A DNA stretch of 46,054 bases from Candidatus Zambryskibacteria bacterium RIFOXYD1_FULL_40_13 (GTDB lineage: Bacteria > Patescibacteriota > Minisyncoccia > Phycocordibacterales > DATDWN01): NCBI GenBank assembly GCA_001824295.1, contig MHWY01000002.1, positions 27,224 to 73,277 of the forward strand, given 5' to 3'. The first letter of the stretch is position 1, and every line of letters starts with the position of its first letter. Below are positions 9,862 to 17,711 of this stretch, piece by piece. The notes beneath the pieces are model-generated. The model saw only the letters and a list, made by a program, of their open reading frames with translations, searched no databases and was not told where the DNA came from. The position numbers were made by a program, and so were the translations under genes.

Positions 9862-11169
9862 ATGAAAATTGATTCTATAAAAAAAACGATATCAAAATTT
9901 CCCACAACACCCGGGGTGTATATTTTTAAGTCTAAAAGGCGAAAGGCGAAAGGTGCAAGTAAAATACTTTACATAGGTAAAGCTACATCTCTCCGTGACC
10001 GCGTAAGAAGTTATTTTAATCAAGATATTGTAAATACACGCGGTCCTTTGATAACCAAAATGCTGGACGGATTTAATGCTGTTGAATATATAAAGACCGA
10101 TTCAGTCTTGGAAGCGCTTGTTCTAGAGGCCCACCTTATAAAAAAATATCAGCCAGAGGCAAATGTAAAGGAAAAGGATAACAAGAGTTTCAACTATGTA
10201 GTTATAACAAAAGACCTGCCCGCCCTCCCGAGGGTACTCGGTCGGGAGCAGGTGGGAGATTACCCACGAGTTCTCATTGTTCGTGGTAGGGATTTGCAGA
10301 ATTACACAGGGTTACCCTATGTAGTGGCACATTCGTTTGGTCCGTTTCCTAATGGGAGTCAACTTAAAGAGGCAATGAAAATTGTTCGCAAGATGTTTCC
10401 TTTTCGTGATAAGTGCGAACCCCGTCCAAGGGTTCCCCTTGGACAGAACAAACCATGTTTCAATAGGCAGATTGGTCTTTGTCCTGGAGTCTGCACGGGT
10501 GAGATTAGTAAGGTTGATTATGCAAAACAGATAAAAAATATTGTTTTATTTTTACAGGGTAATAAAAAGAGGTTGATTAGTAGTTTGAATACACAAATGA
10601 AAGATTTGGCCAAGAAAAAAGAGTTTGAGAAAGCAAACCTTATTAAACATACACTGTTTACTCTAAATCACATTCAAGATGTTTCCTTAATAAAAGATGA
10701 TGTAAAGAAAAACAGAATAAGTGACGGTGAGGTTTTTCGTATTGAATCGTATGATATAGCACACATGTCTGGTCAAAACGTGGTGGGTGTTATGACCGTC
10801 CTAGAAAACGGTGAACCACAAAAGTCAGAATATAGAAAGTTCAAAATAAGAGAAAATCCTGGTGTGGATGACACAAAGGCACTAAAGGAAGTTATAACAA
10901 GGAGATTGGCTCATATTGAATGGAGGTTTCCAGATCTTGTGGTTGTAGATGGTGGAAGAGCGCAAAAAAATGTCGTAGAGAGAATACTCGGGGCCAATGA
11001 TGTGAAGATTCCAGTAGTCTCTGTAGTAAAGGATGAGAGACACAAACCAAAGGAGATTATGGGGGATAAAAGATGGTTAAAGCTTGAAAGGGAAATACTG
11101 CTTTCCAACAGCGAGGCGCACAGATATGCAATAAACTTTCATAAGCAATTAAGGGGGCGAATTAGATAA
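9862..11169 (+). CDS. uvrC: Excinuclease ABC subunit C, short form ending after the nuclease domain
   Basis: TTPGVYIFKS...KILYIGKATSLRDRVRSYF (GIY-YIG), KPCFNRQIGLCPGVC, FRIESYDIAHMSGQNVVGVMTVLENG, PDLVVVDGGRAQ. Confidence 0.93.
   Translation: MKIDSIKKTISKFPTTPGVYIFKSKRRKAKGASKILYIGKATSLRDRVRSYFNQDIVNTRGPLITKMLDGFNAVEYIKTDSVLEALVLEAHLIKKYQPEANVKEKDNKSFNYVVITKDLPALPRVLGREQVGDYPRVLIVRGRDLQNYTGLPYVVAHSFGPFPNGSQLKEAMKIVRKMFPFRDKCEPRPRVPLGQNKPCFNRQIGLCPGVCTGEISKVDYAKQIKNIVLFLQGNKKRLISSLNTQMKDLAKKKEFEKANLIKHTLFTLNHIQDVSLIKDDVKKNRISDGEVFRIESYDIAHMSGQNVVGVMTVLENGEPQKSEYRKFKIRENPGVDDTKALKEVITRRLAHIEWRFPDLVVVDGGRAQKNVVERILGANDVKIPVVSVVKDERHKPKEIMGDKRWLKLEREILLSNSEAHRYAINFHKQLRGRIR
9935..9955 (+). repeat. 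Heptamer tandem repeat AAAGGCG x2 + AAAGGTG inside uvrC
   Basis: Direct read: aaaggcg aaaggcg aaaggtg, encoding KRRKAKG between FKS and KILYIGKA. Confidence 0.75.
10215..10252 (+). repeat. Palindromic sequence in frame inside uvrC
   Basis: CCTG-CCCGCC-CTCCCGAGGGTACTCGGTCGGGAG-CAGG, including perfect CCGAG-GGTA-CTCGG (10228-10241). Confidence 0.65.
10424..10444 (+). repeat. Palindromic sequence in frame inside uvrC
   Basis: GTCCAAGGG-TTC-CCCTTGGAC, perfect 9-bp stem. Confidence 0.65.
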
Positions 11170-11280
11170 TTTCTAATTTCTAATTAATCTAATTTCTAAA
11201 CAATGGACAAACCCCACTGGGATATTTGTTATTGGGATTTATTTAGGAATTATGAATTAGGAATTAGAAATTCTCTATTA
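11168..11280. repeat. AT-rich repetitive spacer (TAATTTCTAATTTCTAATT ... GAATTAGGAATTAGAAATT inverted arms)
   Basis: Direct read; inverted arms flank a CCCCACTGGGATATTTGTTATTGGGATTT core. Confidence 0.55.
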
Positions 11281-11300
11281 TTCTATGCTAGAATAATTAG

Positions 11301-12287
11301 ATGAATACTTTACCAACCTCGCTCAGAATCGGAGTTCTTCGTGGTGGACCATCACCAGAATATGATGTTTCACTCAAGACAGGAGCAAATGTACTAAAAA
11401 ATCTTTCTCTTACTCACAACCCCGTAGATATCTTTATCTCTAAGGATGGCAAATGGCATATGAACGGTATAGAGCGCTCGCCAGAAAGGATTCTAAAAAA
11501 TGTTGATGTAATTTTCAACGCATTGCACGGTAAGTTTGGTGAGGATGGTCAAGTTCAGGAAGTACTAGATTGTCTGGGTGTTCCACATACCGGTTCTGGA
11601 AGAATGGAGTCGGCTGTATCTATGAATAAATGGCTAACCAAAGAAAGAGCTATTTTGGCTGGAGTAAAAACACCTGTTGCGATGCTTGTTCGCCAGACTG
11701 ATTCACTTGCTGTGAGAGCAAAGGAGGTTTTCAATTCTATTCCGCATCCGCTGATAGTAAAACCGGTTTCTGATGGGTCATCCCTTGGTCTCCATAAAGT
11801 AGATTCGTATAGTGAATTACTTTCTGCTCTTGAATCTGTCTTGGCTGAACATGACTCGGCAATAGTTGAGGAGTATATTGATGGACGACAAGCTACTTGC
11901 GGAGTTATAGAAAACTTTCGGGGACAGAAGGTATACACTCTGCCTTCAATAGAAATAACTCCTCCGGGAAAAATGTTGGACTATGCTTCAAGGTGTAGCG
12001 GGGAATGCAGAGAGATTTGCCCAGGAAACTTTTCAGAAAAAGAGAAAAAGGAGATAGAAAAGGTGGCAAAGCTAATGCATGAGAGGCTTGGACTTAAGCA
12101 CTATTCTTGCTCGGACTTTGTTGTTTCTCCAAAACGAGGCGTCTATTTTATGGAGACGAATAGTTTACCTAAACTTCACGAAAATTCATTTTTACCAAAG
12201 TCTCTCAAGGCAGTGGGAGTGGAGGTAAAGGAGTTTCTACAGCATCTCTTGCATTTAGCTGTTAATAGGAGTGGCATCATGCCGTAG
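11301..12287 (+). CDS. ddl: D-alanine--D-alanine ligase family protein
   Basis: VLRGGPSPEYDVSLKTG, VDVIFNALHGKFGEDGQVQ, PHTGSGRMESAVSMNK, PLIVKPVSDGSSLGLHKV, GVYFMETNSLPKLHENS. Confidence 0.9.
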   Translation: MNTLPTSLRIGVLRGGPSPEYDVSLKTGANVLKNLSLTHNPVDIFISKDGKWHMNGIERSPERILKNVDVIFNALHGKFGEDGQVQEVLDCLGVPHTGSGRMESAVSMNKWLTKERAILAGVKTPVAMLVRQTDSLAVRAKEVFNSIPHPLIVKPVSDGSSLGLHKVDSYSELLSALESVLAEHDSAIVEEYIDGRQATCGVIENFRGQKVYTLPSIEITPPGKMLDYASRCSGECREICPGNFSEKEKKEIEKVAKLMHERLGLKHYSCSDFVVSPKRGVYFMETNSLPKLHENSFLPKSLKAVGVEVKEFLQHLLHLAVNRSGIMP

Positions 12288-12350
12288 TTGTTCGTTTTGC
12301 TTGTGCGAATAATAAATTTTTGGTAATCTATTCATGCTAGTGAATGTATT

Positions 12351-12653
12351 GGGCCTTTAGCCCCTCACCCAGAAATCATGCATTATGTTTATGTGATAAG
12401 AAGCGTAGAATTAAAGGAATTGTACATCGGACAGACAAATGATCTTAAACGGCGTTTTGTTGAGCACAATGAAAGAAAGAATGTTTCAACGAAAAACAAA
12501 GCACCGTTTAAGCTCGTTTACTACGAAGCTTACCAGTCCAAATCTGATGCTAAATATCGCGAGAAGCAGTTGAAGCGACACTCACAAGCTTACGCTGCTT
12601 TGAAAGATAGAATTAAGAATAGCATTATGATTTCTGGGTGAGGGGCCTTTAGC
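12351..12653 (+). mobile_element. Candidate minimal GIY-YIG mobile element inserted at a tRNA-Ala 5' end
   Basis: GGGCCTTTAGC direct repeats at 12351-12361 and 12643-12653; perfect 19-bp inverted repeat CCCCTCACCCAGAAATCAT (12361-12379) / ATGATTTCTGGGTGAGGGG (12627-12645); the ORF occupies almost the whole interior. Confidence 0.6.
12378..12641 (+). CDS. Single-domain GIY-YIG endonuclease
   Basis: MHYVYVIRSVELKELYIGQTNDLKRRFVEHNERKN...PFKLVYYEAYQSKSDAKYREKQLKRH. Confidence 0.9.
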   Translation: MHYVYVIRSVELKELYIGQTNDLKRRFVEHNERKNVSTKNKAPFKLVYYEAYQSKSDAKYREKQLKRHSQAYAALKDRIKNSIMISG

Positions 12654-12720
12654 TCATCTGGCAGTTGCGTAGCAACATTAATAAACAGCCACCTCATTTG
12701 ATTGCAAATGAGTAATGAGA
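12643..12720 (+). pseudogene. Degenerate tRNA-Ala copy
   Basis: GGGCCTTTAGCTCATCTGGcAG matches the intact tRNA 5' end, then unrelated sequence, then cCACCTCATTTGattgcAAATGAG resembling the anticodon arm; no T-arm. Confidence 0.55.
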
Positions 12721-12756
12721 TAAACTCGATCAAGTTGATAGTAAAATAATAATATT

Positions 12757-12832
12757 GGGCCTTTAGCTCATCTGGTAGAGCACCTCATTTGCAATGAGGG
12801 GGTAGCAGGTTCGAGTCCTGTAAGGTCCACCA
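12757..12832 (+). tRNA. tRNA-Ala(UGC), CCA encoded
   Basis: GGGCCTT acceptor / AAGGTCC, D-arm GCTCATCTGGTAGAGC, anticodon arm CCTCA-TTTGCAA-TGAGG, T-arm GCAGG-TTCGAGT-CCTGT, ACCA. Confidence 0.95.
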
Positions 12833-13063
12833 AAATAATCCGCTGCAAGGCGGATTTTTTGATGGGCCTTAAGGAAGCTCTGGGGGAGCTTCCGTCAGGA
12901 CTCGAAAACCCGTGATAACTTTTTATGAGCTTGCGAAATAAAAAGTAGAACGGGTGTACAGAATCTGTAAGATTCGAGATTCCTGTAAGGTTCACTTGAT
13001 TGACAGATATAATCTTTCGTGATAGGATATAATTTATAACCTGTTCCACAAAGGAGTTCACCA

Positions 13064-13252
13064 ATGATTGACAAGAGCAAGGTTGGCCAACTGGCGCTGG
13101 AAATCGCTGAGCGGGTGAAGGCCCTTCGACAGCTCGTTAGGGACGGCGCGACTGATGGCAACCTCGACGATTCGATTCTCGCTCATGAGGTCTTCATGAT
13201 TGGAACCGCAACGAAACGTCTGGCGGAGAAGTGCGACGTCGAAATACCATGA
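13064..13252 (+). CDS. Small orphan helical protein, 62 aa
   Basis: AAAGGAG Shine-Dalgarno 8-10 nt before ATG; own terminator downstream; GC-richer than surroundings. Confidence 0.6.
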   Translation: MIDKSKVGQLALEIAERVKALRQLVRDGATDGNLDDSILAHEVFMIGTATKRLAEKCDVEIP

Positions 13253-13261
13253 CGCCTTAGG

Positions 13262-13307
13262 GTCGCGGGAAGCGCGGGACATCGAGTCTCACGTCCCGCG
13301 ACTTTTC
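13262..13307 (+). terminator. Intrinsic terminator
   Basis: GTCGCGGGA ... TCCCGCGAC then TTTTC. Confidence 0.8.
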
Positions 13308-13494
13308 ATTTACATAAATTAATTCCAATCTCATATTGTAATAACAACTTTAAATAACTAGTAGCTAAACTATATTTTAATAAAGCAAAGCTCTCAAATA
13401 CCCAGCTTTCTATCTGATTCCAACTTTTTGATACGATGTCCACCAGTTCCAATCTGTAACATTTTTGCTTTTGTGACGGCATCATAAGCATAAT

Positions 13495-14112
13495 ATGAAT
13501 GATTCACAAACAGGTTTTAAGGATATAGTTTTGGCTGTAGTAGTCGTAGCAATTATTGTCGCGATAGTATATTTATCCTTCACCTCATATTATCAAAACA
13601 ATTTTAAGACAATAGAAACAGCAAGCGCTTCAACTGTCATTTCAGCAATCACTGATGCTGAGGCAAGACAACAGTTGGAATCTGCCAACACCTGCAATTA
13701 TCCATACAACTGGGACAGAAGCGATTGCGTGAACGATCCGGAACCCAAAACAAGTTTAAAGGGTATTCAGCAGGCAGTGCTCACTGAAGTTATTAATTTC
13801 AAAAGAGCATGCGATGCATGGACGGGAAGCGGTGGTGTTTGCAACGTTGCAGTGACGGGTGGTACTGAAACCAACGCCAATCATGTGGGAGGTCCTTGTA
13901 GTCATTTGACTGGTGATAAGGCAGACATTAGTAATACTCTTTCAGTTAATAATTATATCTTAGCTAAGGATTCGGCAGGTAACTATGTAAACTTTACTGA
14001 AGATGGCTACCGCAGTAACGGTATAGCATTATATAAAAATAACACTACTGGAGTCACATACGCCAAAGAGTCCAATCACTGGGATATCGGCGGGGTGGGC
14101 TGTTCAAAGTAG
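13495..14112 (+). CDS. Membrane-anchored M15-like (DD-carboxypeptidase/Hedgehog fold) domain protein
   Basis: N-terminal TM; C-terminal HVGGPCSHLTGDKADI ... KESNHWDIGG resembles the metal-binding H-x6-D and HxD motifs of M15 peptidases. Confidence 0.55.
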   Translation: MNDSQTGFKDIVLAVVVVAIIVAIVYLSFTSYYQNNFKTIETASASTVISAITDAEARQQLESANTCNYPYNWDRSDCVNDPEPKTSLKGIQQAVLTEVINFKRACDAWTGSGGVCNVAVTGGTETNANHVGGPCSHLTGDKADISNTLSVNNYILAKDSAGNYVNFTEDGYRSNGIALYKNNTTGVTYAKESNHWDIGGVGCSK

Positions 14113-14180
14113 AGATGGTGGAATGAGAGTACCGTAGAGATACTTGACTGACATTTTAATTTATTGTTTTTATATGTAAA

Positions 14181-14224
14181 AAGCCCCGTGTGCCGTGCGA
14201 CCGTTCGCACAAACACACAGGGCC
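14181..14224 (-). terminator. Terminator for the minus-strand small ORF
   Basis: AAAAAGCCCCGTGTG ... CACACAGGGCC with inner GTGCGA/TCGCAC; T-run on the minus strand. Confidence 0.7.
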
Positions 14225-14247
14225 TCGATGGGGGTGTAGGGGTAGGA

Positions 14248-14511
14248 CTACGTCTTACGATTGTCCCCACGCAATGCCGCGGCCGTGTTGAGAGCATCGA
14301 TGTACTCGTGGAACACCTCGTCCACCAGCTCGACGTAGACCAGGAGCAGTTCATCCGCATTCACGCGTGGGCTGAGCCCAGCATTGTTGTTGAGGAGCGA
14401 GGCTTCTTCTTCAAGCCCACTCATCGTCGACGTGGCGTTGAGTGTGATGCCCGCCTTCTGAATCCGTCCCTTGACGAAGGCTCTCAGTATCTGACTCTGT
14501 CTGTCCGGCAT
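14248..14511 (-). CDS. Small orphan protein, 87 aa
   Basis: MPDRQSQILRAFVKGRIQKAGITLNATSTMSGLEEEASLL...; CAAGGAGAAGG purine-rich site before start on the minus strand; terminator downstream; GC-rich. Confidence 0.5.
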   Translation of the reverse strand: MPDRQSQILRAFVKGRIQKAGITLNATSTMSGLEEEASLLNNNAGLSPRVNADELLLVYVELVDEVFHEYIDALNTAAALRGDNRKT

Positions 14512-14803
14512 GGACCTTCTCCTTGGTATGGAACTAGATTCGTGAGGTTCGGATTGAACTCCATGAATCTAGTTCTCCTACAATAGTTATACATGAAACA
14601 CATGAAATGTCAAGTGTTAGCTAGTCTATAATTTGTTATAATATTAGTGTAAATAGAACCTTGAAAACATGCTTTGGAACCTCTTTTCTTCTTTCTCAAT
14701 CTAAACAATTTGGTTGAAAAGGGAGAGGGGGGCAGTCTGACGATTAGTCAGCGTGTTGTGTCTCGTCCACACAGCATCCAAGCTTCTCTCAACCATTACT
14801 AAC

Positions 14804-14983
14804 ATGAAAATTCTAAGGGTTATGGGGCTTGGATTACTAATCATCACACTCAAGTTCCTTGTCCCAAAAATCTTTATGGGACTCGAGAACACGCTCCTCG
14901 TGTTCTTTGAGACCATACAGACGATACTTGCCCACGGCAAGTCGTCTATGACTGCGGGACTCGTCCTACCGAGTCTTCCGTAG
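14804..14983 (+). CDS. Small orphan membrane-type protein, 59 aa
   Basis: MKILRVMGLGLLIITLKFLVPKIFMGLENTLLVFFETIQTILAHGKSSMTAGLVLPSLP followed by a hairpin terminator. Confidence 0.4.
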   Translation: MKILRVMGLGLLIITLKFLVPKIFMGLENTLLVFFETIQTILAHGKSSMTAGLVLPSLP

Positions 14984-14990
14984 TCAAACA

Positions 14991-15019
14991 AAAACCGGCA
15001 CCCTTGGGTAGCCGGTTTT
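14991..15019. terminator. Bidirectional terminator
   Basis: AAAACCGGC-ACCCTTGGGTA-GCCGGTTTT. Confidence 0.8.
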
Positions 15020-15026
15020 CTGTTTA

Positions 15027-15653
15027 TTATGCTGTGGGTGCTACTGGGGTCGGGCTGGGTTCAGTGGGTGATGCTACCGGGTTTTTTATATCCTCATAGA
15101 ACTTTGCAGTTGAGACTTGGATATAAGGGATAAGCCACAAAAGACCAATTCCTAAAGTGAATATACAAAGTATGCCCCAACCTAAGAATCGTAGAGTTAG
15201 ACGGAAAAGCTTCCATTTGTATCCCATCATCATTTTTTTACTCATTTTTATAGCTTCACGAGCTCCTACAGAAGTATTATCAGCAAGAATATAAAAGGCC
15301 ATGGAATACGACAGGCCGGCAATTATTCCTGGAATTATAAGAAGCAACATCCATAGTATTGTGAATACCATGATAAGAACCTGCGTTGCAAGGGCAGTAC
15401 CATACCGCCTAAAACCCTCAAAAATCTGCTCAAACCTTGGGTTTTGGTTTCTTGATATTGAAAGAGAAAAAATAATGAGGCCGAGATTAAGTGGTCCAGT
15501 AATTAGTATACCCAAAAGTCCACCTGCTTTTGGTATAGATTGGACTGCCATAGTTATTAGGGCGTAGACAAACATTGTTCCAATTGCTAAACCCCACTTG
15601 CCCGAGAGTGACTCTCTTGCTTGCTTCATTAATATTGAATTCCTTGTGTTCAT
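15027..15653 (-). CDS. DUF975-like integral membrane protein
   Basis: MNTRNSILMKQARESLSGKWGLAIGTMFVYALI...GFRRYGTALATQVLIMVFTILWMLLLIIPGIIAGLSYSMAFYILADN. Confidence 0.75.
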   Translation of the reverse strand: MNTRNSILMKQARESLSGKWGLAIGTMFVYALITMAVQSIPKAGGLLGILITGPLNLGLIIFSLSISRNQNPRFEQIFEGFRRYGTALATQVLIMVFTILWMLLLIIPGIIAGLSYSMAFYILADNTSVGAREAIKMSKKMMMGYKWKLFRLTLRFLGWGILCIFTLGIGLLWLIPYIQVSTAKFYEDIKNPVASPTEPSPTPVAPTA

Positions 15654-15710
15654 GTTTATTATTTTAATAATTAATTTACTCAAATATTATAACACATTCT
15701 ATATTTTTTG

Positions 15711-15738
15711 TTGACAAGGCTCTCTCGTGCTGTAATCT
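15711..15738 (+). promoter_or_regulatory. Sigma70-type promoter candidate for the 15763 small ORF
   Basis: TTGACA, 16-nt spacer, TAATCT. Confidence 0.5.
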
Positions 15739-15762
15739 TACAACAGAGTAAACTGCGAATAT

Positions 15763-16026
15763 ATGGAGGACAAGGTGGAAGCCAAATTCACTGGAAGATG
15801 GGATGACCTTCTCATCGCCATGGAAAGGTGTGTTGAAAACTGTGGGGTGATGAGGGTAGCCCTTACAGATGGTGAGTATAAGCGTCTTATGAACCCGTCA
15901 GCGATGGATGAACTTCGAAGAAGAATGTCTACCGAACTCTCCGAAAGAGTCATGCTCCAGATGGAATGGTCGGGGATGTCGCCCATGTTGCGGGTTTACA
16001 GCACTGTTCAAAGACCAGCACGATGA
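15763..16026 (+). CDS. Small orphan protein, 87 aa
   Basis: MEDKVEAKFTGRWDDLLIAMERCVENCGVMRVALTDGEYKRLMNPSAMDELRRRM...; own promoter and terminator. Confidence 0.55.
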   Translation: MEDKVEAKFTGRWDDLLIAMERCVENCGVMRVALTDGEYKRLMNPSAMDELRRRMSTELSERVMLQMEWSGMSPMLRVYSTVQRPAR

Positions 16027-16034
16027 TAGTGTGG

Positions 16035-16072
16035 GAGAACCGTACCTCTACTGTGGATGTACGGTTTTCTCG
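16035..16072 (+). terminator. Intrinsic terminator
   Basis: GAGAACCGTAC ... GTACGGTTTTCTC. Confidence 0.75.
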
Positions 16073-16134
16073 TATATTGTTGAAAATAAAATTCAGAGTG
16101 TTATAATTTATATATTAAAAACTAACTTATAAAT

Positions 16135-16506
16135 ATGGATATCACAATTTTAGTATCAAAGATATTGGGAATATATCTAGTGATTAGTGGTTTGTTCCTT
16201 ATTATAAAGGGTAAGTCAGTTCCTCATTTATTGAAGGATTTTTTTGACCACCCAGCTATTGTCTATCTCACAGGAATAATATTGATTTTCTTGTCCTCAA
16301 TGTATCTCATTCAATATAACATTTGGGATGGGACGTGGAAGGTTTTGGTTACTATTTTTGCCTGGATAGTGATGTTGAAGGGGCTAACTTATATATTTGC
16401 ACCACATGCATTGAGCGAAGCATCAGTCAAAAAGTTTAGGGGCATGTTTGGCGTTTATGGTCTTATAGCCATAGTCGTTGGATTGTATTTGTTTTTCATA
16501 AGCTAG
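16135..16506 (+). CDS. Small integral membrane protein, 123 aa
   Basis: Four hydrophobic segments, open frame with normal host composition. Confidence 0.7.
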   Translation: MDITILVSKILGIYLVISGLFLIIKGKSVPHLLKDFFDHPAIVYLTGIILIFLSSMYLIQYNIWDGTWKVLVTIFAWIVMLKGLTYIFAPHALSEASVKKFRGMFGVYGLIAIVVGLYLFFIS

Positions 16507-16610
16507 GCCTTTCTGGTCTACTTGTTTACGAATTAAGCTAAGTATTATATAATAGCTCTATTAACATTTAAGAATCCTAAACCAAATATTTTGGTCGGAC
16601 AAATAAAAAC

Positions 16611-16796
16611 ATGGATATGAAAGCTTTGTGTATGAGATGTAGAGATGCTAAAAACAAACCTACAATGCAAGTTATGTTGGATCCAAAGGTTACAGAGAAG
16701 AATAATAGATATTCTGCGAAAGGTAAGTGTGCAAAATGTGGAGGAAACATGTTCAAGTTTCTTTCAAAAGAGGATGCAGGTAAGTTGAAGAAATAA
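16611..16796 (+). CDS. DUF5679-like small zinc-ribbon protein
   Basis: MDMKALCMRCRDAKNKPTMQ...YSAKGKCAKCGGNMFKFLSK, two CxxC pairs. Confidence 0.75.
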   Translation: MDMKALCMRCRDAKNKPTMQVMLDPKVTEKNNRYSAKGKCAKCGGNMFKFLSKEDAGKLKK

Positions 16797-16964
16797 TATA
16801 TAATTTTAAGGTTTTACCACAAAAAAGGTTGCCAAACGGCGATCTTTTTTGTATATCCACAGAACTGGAACTAAAAGCTGGTAAACAAATGTTTAACTGT
16901 GTTAGAATGTCTCATGTATTTATCTAATAGAATTAGAGAGGATTATTAGCACTAAGATTATAAT

Positions 16965-17654
16965 ATGGATAAAAATAAAATAGTTTCTATCGTTGTCGTT
17001 ATTGTTGTGTTGGTTGTATTAGGTTTTCTTATGTTTAAAGGAGACGGTAAATTAAGGATTGGTGGTGAAGAAAAAGTTGCCACAGTAAATGGGGTTGCTA
17101 TTACAAAGACGTCCTATGACACACAGCTTGCTACTGCTGTAGCTTCTTACAAGGCACAAGGAATAAATACAGACGACGCAACACAGCTTGCCCAAATCAA
17201 GGCTCAGGTTTTAAACGACCTTATAAATAACGAGTTAGTTAATCAGGGCATTGTCAGTGCGGGGATTAAGGTAAACGACGAAGATGTTGAGAAGCAATTT
17301 GCTGATATCACTACGCAAGCTGGTGGAGCAGAAAACCTTAAGGCAGAGTTAGTGAAGGTCAATATGACAGAGCAAAAACTTAGAGAAAATATAGCAAAGC
17401 AGTTTGCTATTCAGATGTATTTAGAAGCAAACATTGATACAAAATCAATTGTTGTATCTAATGAAGAGGTGACACAGTTCTACAATGACTACAAGGCAGC
17501 ACAAGTTTCGGCATCCTCAACAATAAAGGTTCCAGCTGAAAAAGAATTAGCAGACCAGATAAAGCAACAGATTATTGCAAACAAACAGCAGACAATGATT
17601 AATGATTTTCTTACTACACTTAGAAGTAAGTCGGAAATTGTATTGTCTGAGTAA
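16965..17654 (+). CDS. SurA N-terminal-domain-like membrane-anchored chaperone
   Basis: N-terminal TM then VATVNGVAITKTSYDTQLA...LNDLINNELVNQGIVSAGIKVNDEDVEKQFADI. Confidence 0.75.
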   Translation: MDKNKIVSIVVVIVVLVVLGFLMFKGDGKLRIGGEEKVATVNGVAITKTSYDTQLATAVASYKAQGINTDDATQLAQIKAQVLNDLINNELVNQGIVSAGIKVNDEDVEKQFADITTQAGGAENLKAELVKVNMTEQKLRENIAKQFAIQMYLEANIDTKSIVVSNEEVTQFYNDYKAAQVSASSTIKVPAEKELADQIKQQIIANKQQTMINDFLTTLRSKSEIVLSE

Positions 17655-17678
17655 TTCCAACTTACAGACACAAACTGA

Positions 17679-17704
17679 AAGCCACCCTTCTGGGTGGCTT
17701 TTGA
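17679..17704. terminator. Intrinsic terminator
   Basis: AAGCCACCC-TTCT-GGGTGGCTT. Confidence 0.85.
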
Positions 17705-17711
17705 TTTCTAT

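Noticed and set aside
12351-12653. Group I intron carrying a GIY-YIG homing endonuclease in the tRNA
   Set aside because: The insertion is near the tRNA 5' end rather than the anticodon loop, and there is no room for an intron core outside the ORF.
12768-13282. Minus-strand ORFs around the tRNA-Ala and the 62-aa ORF
   Set aside because: They run through the tRNA and opposite the better-supported 13064-13252 ORF; no domain recognised.
13306-13491. Possible decayed gene (minus ORF, fragment LQIGTGGHRIKKLESDRKLGI in another frame)
   Set aside because: Too short and ambiguous to assign; frames are broken and no family can be named.
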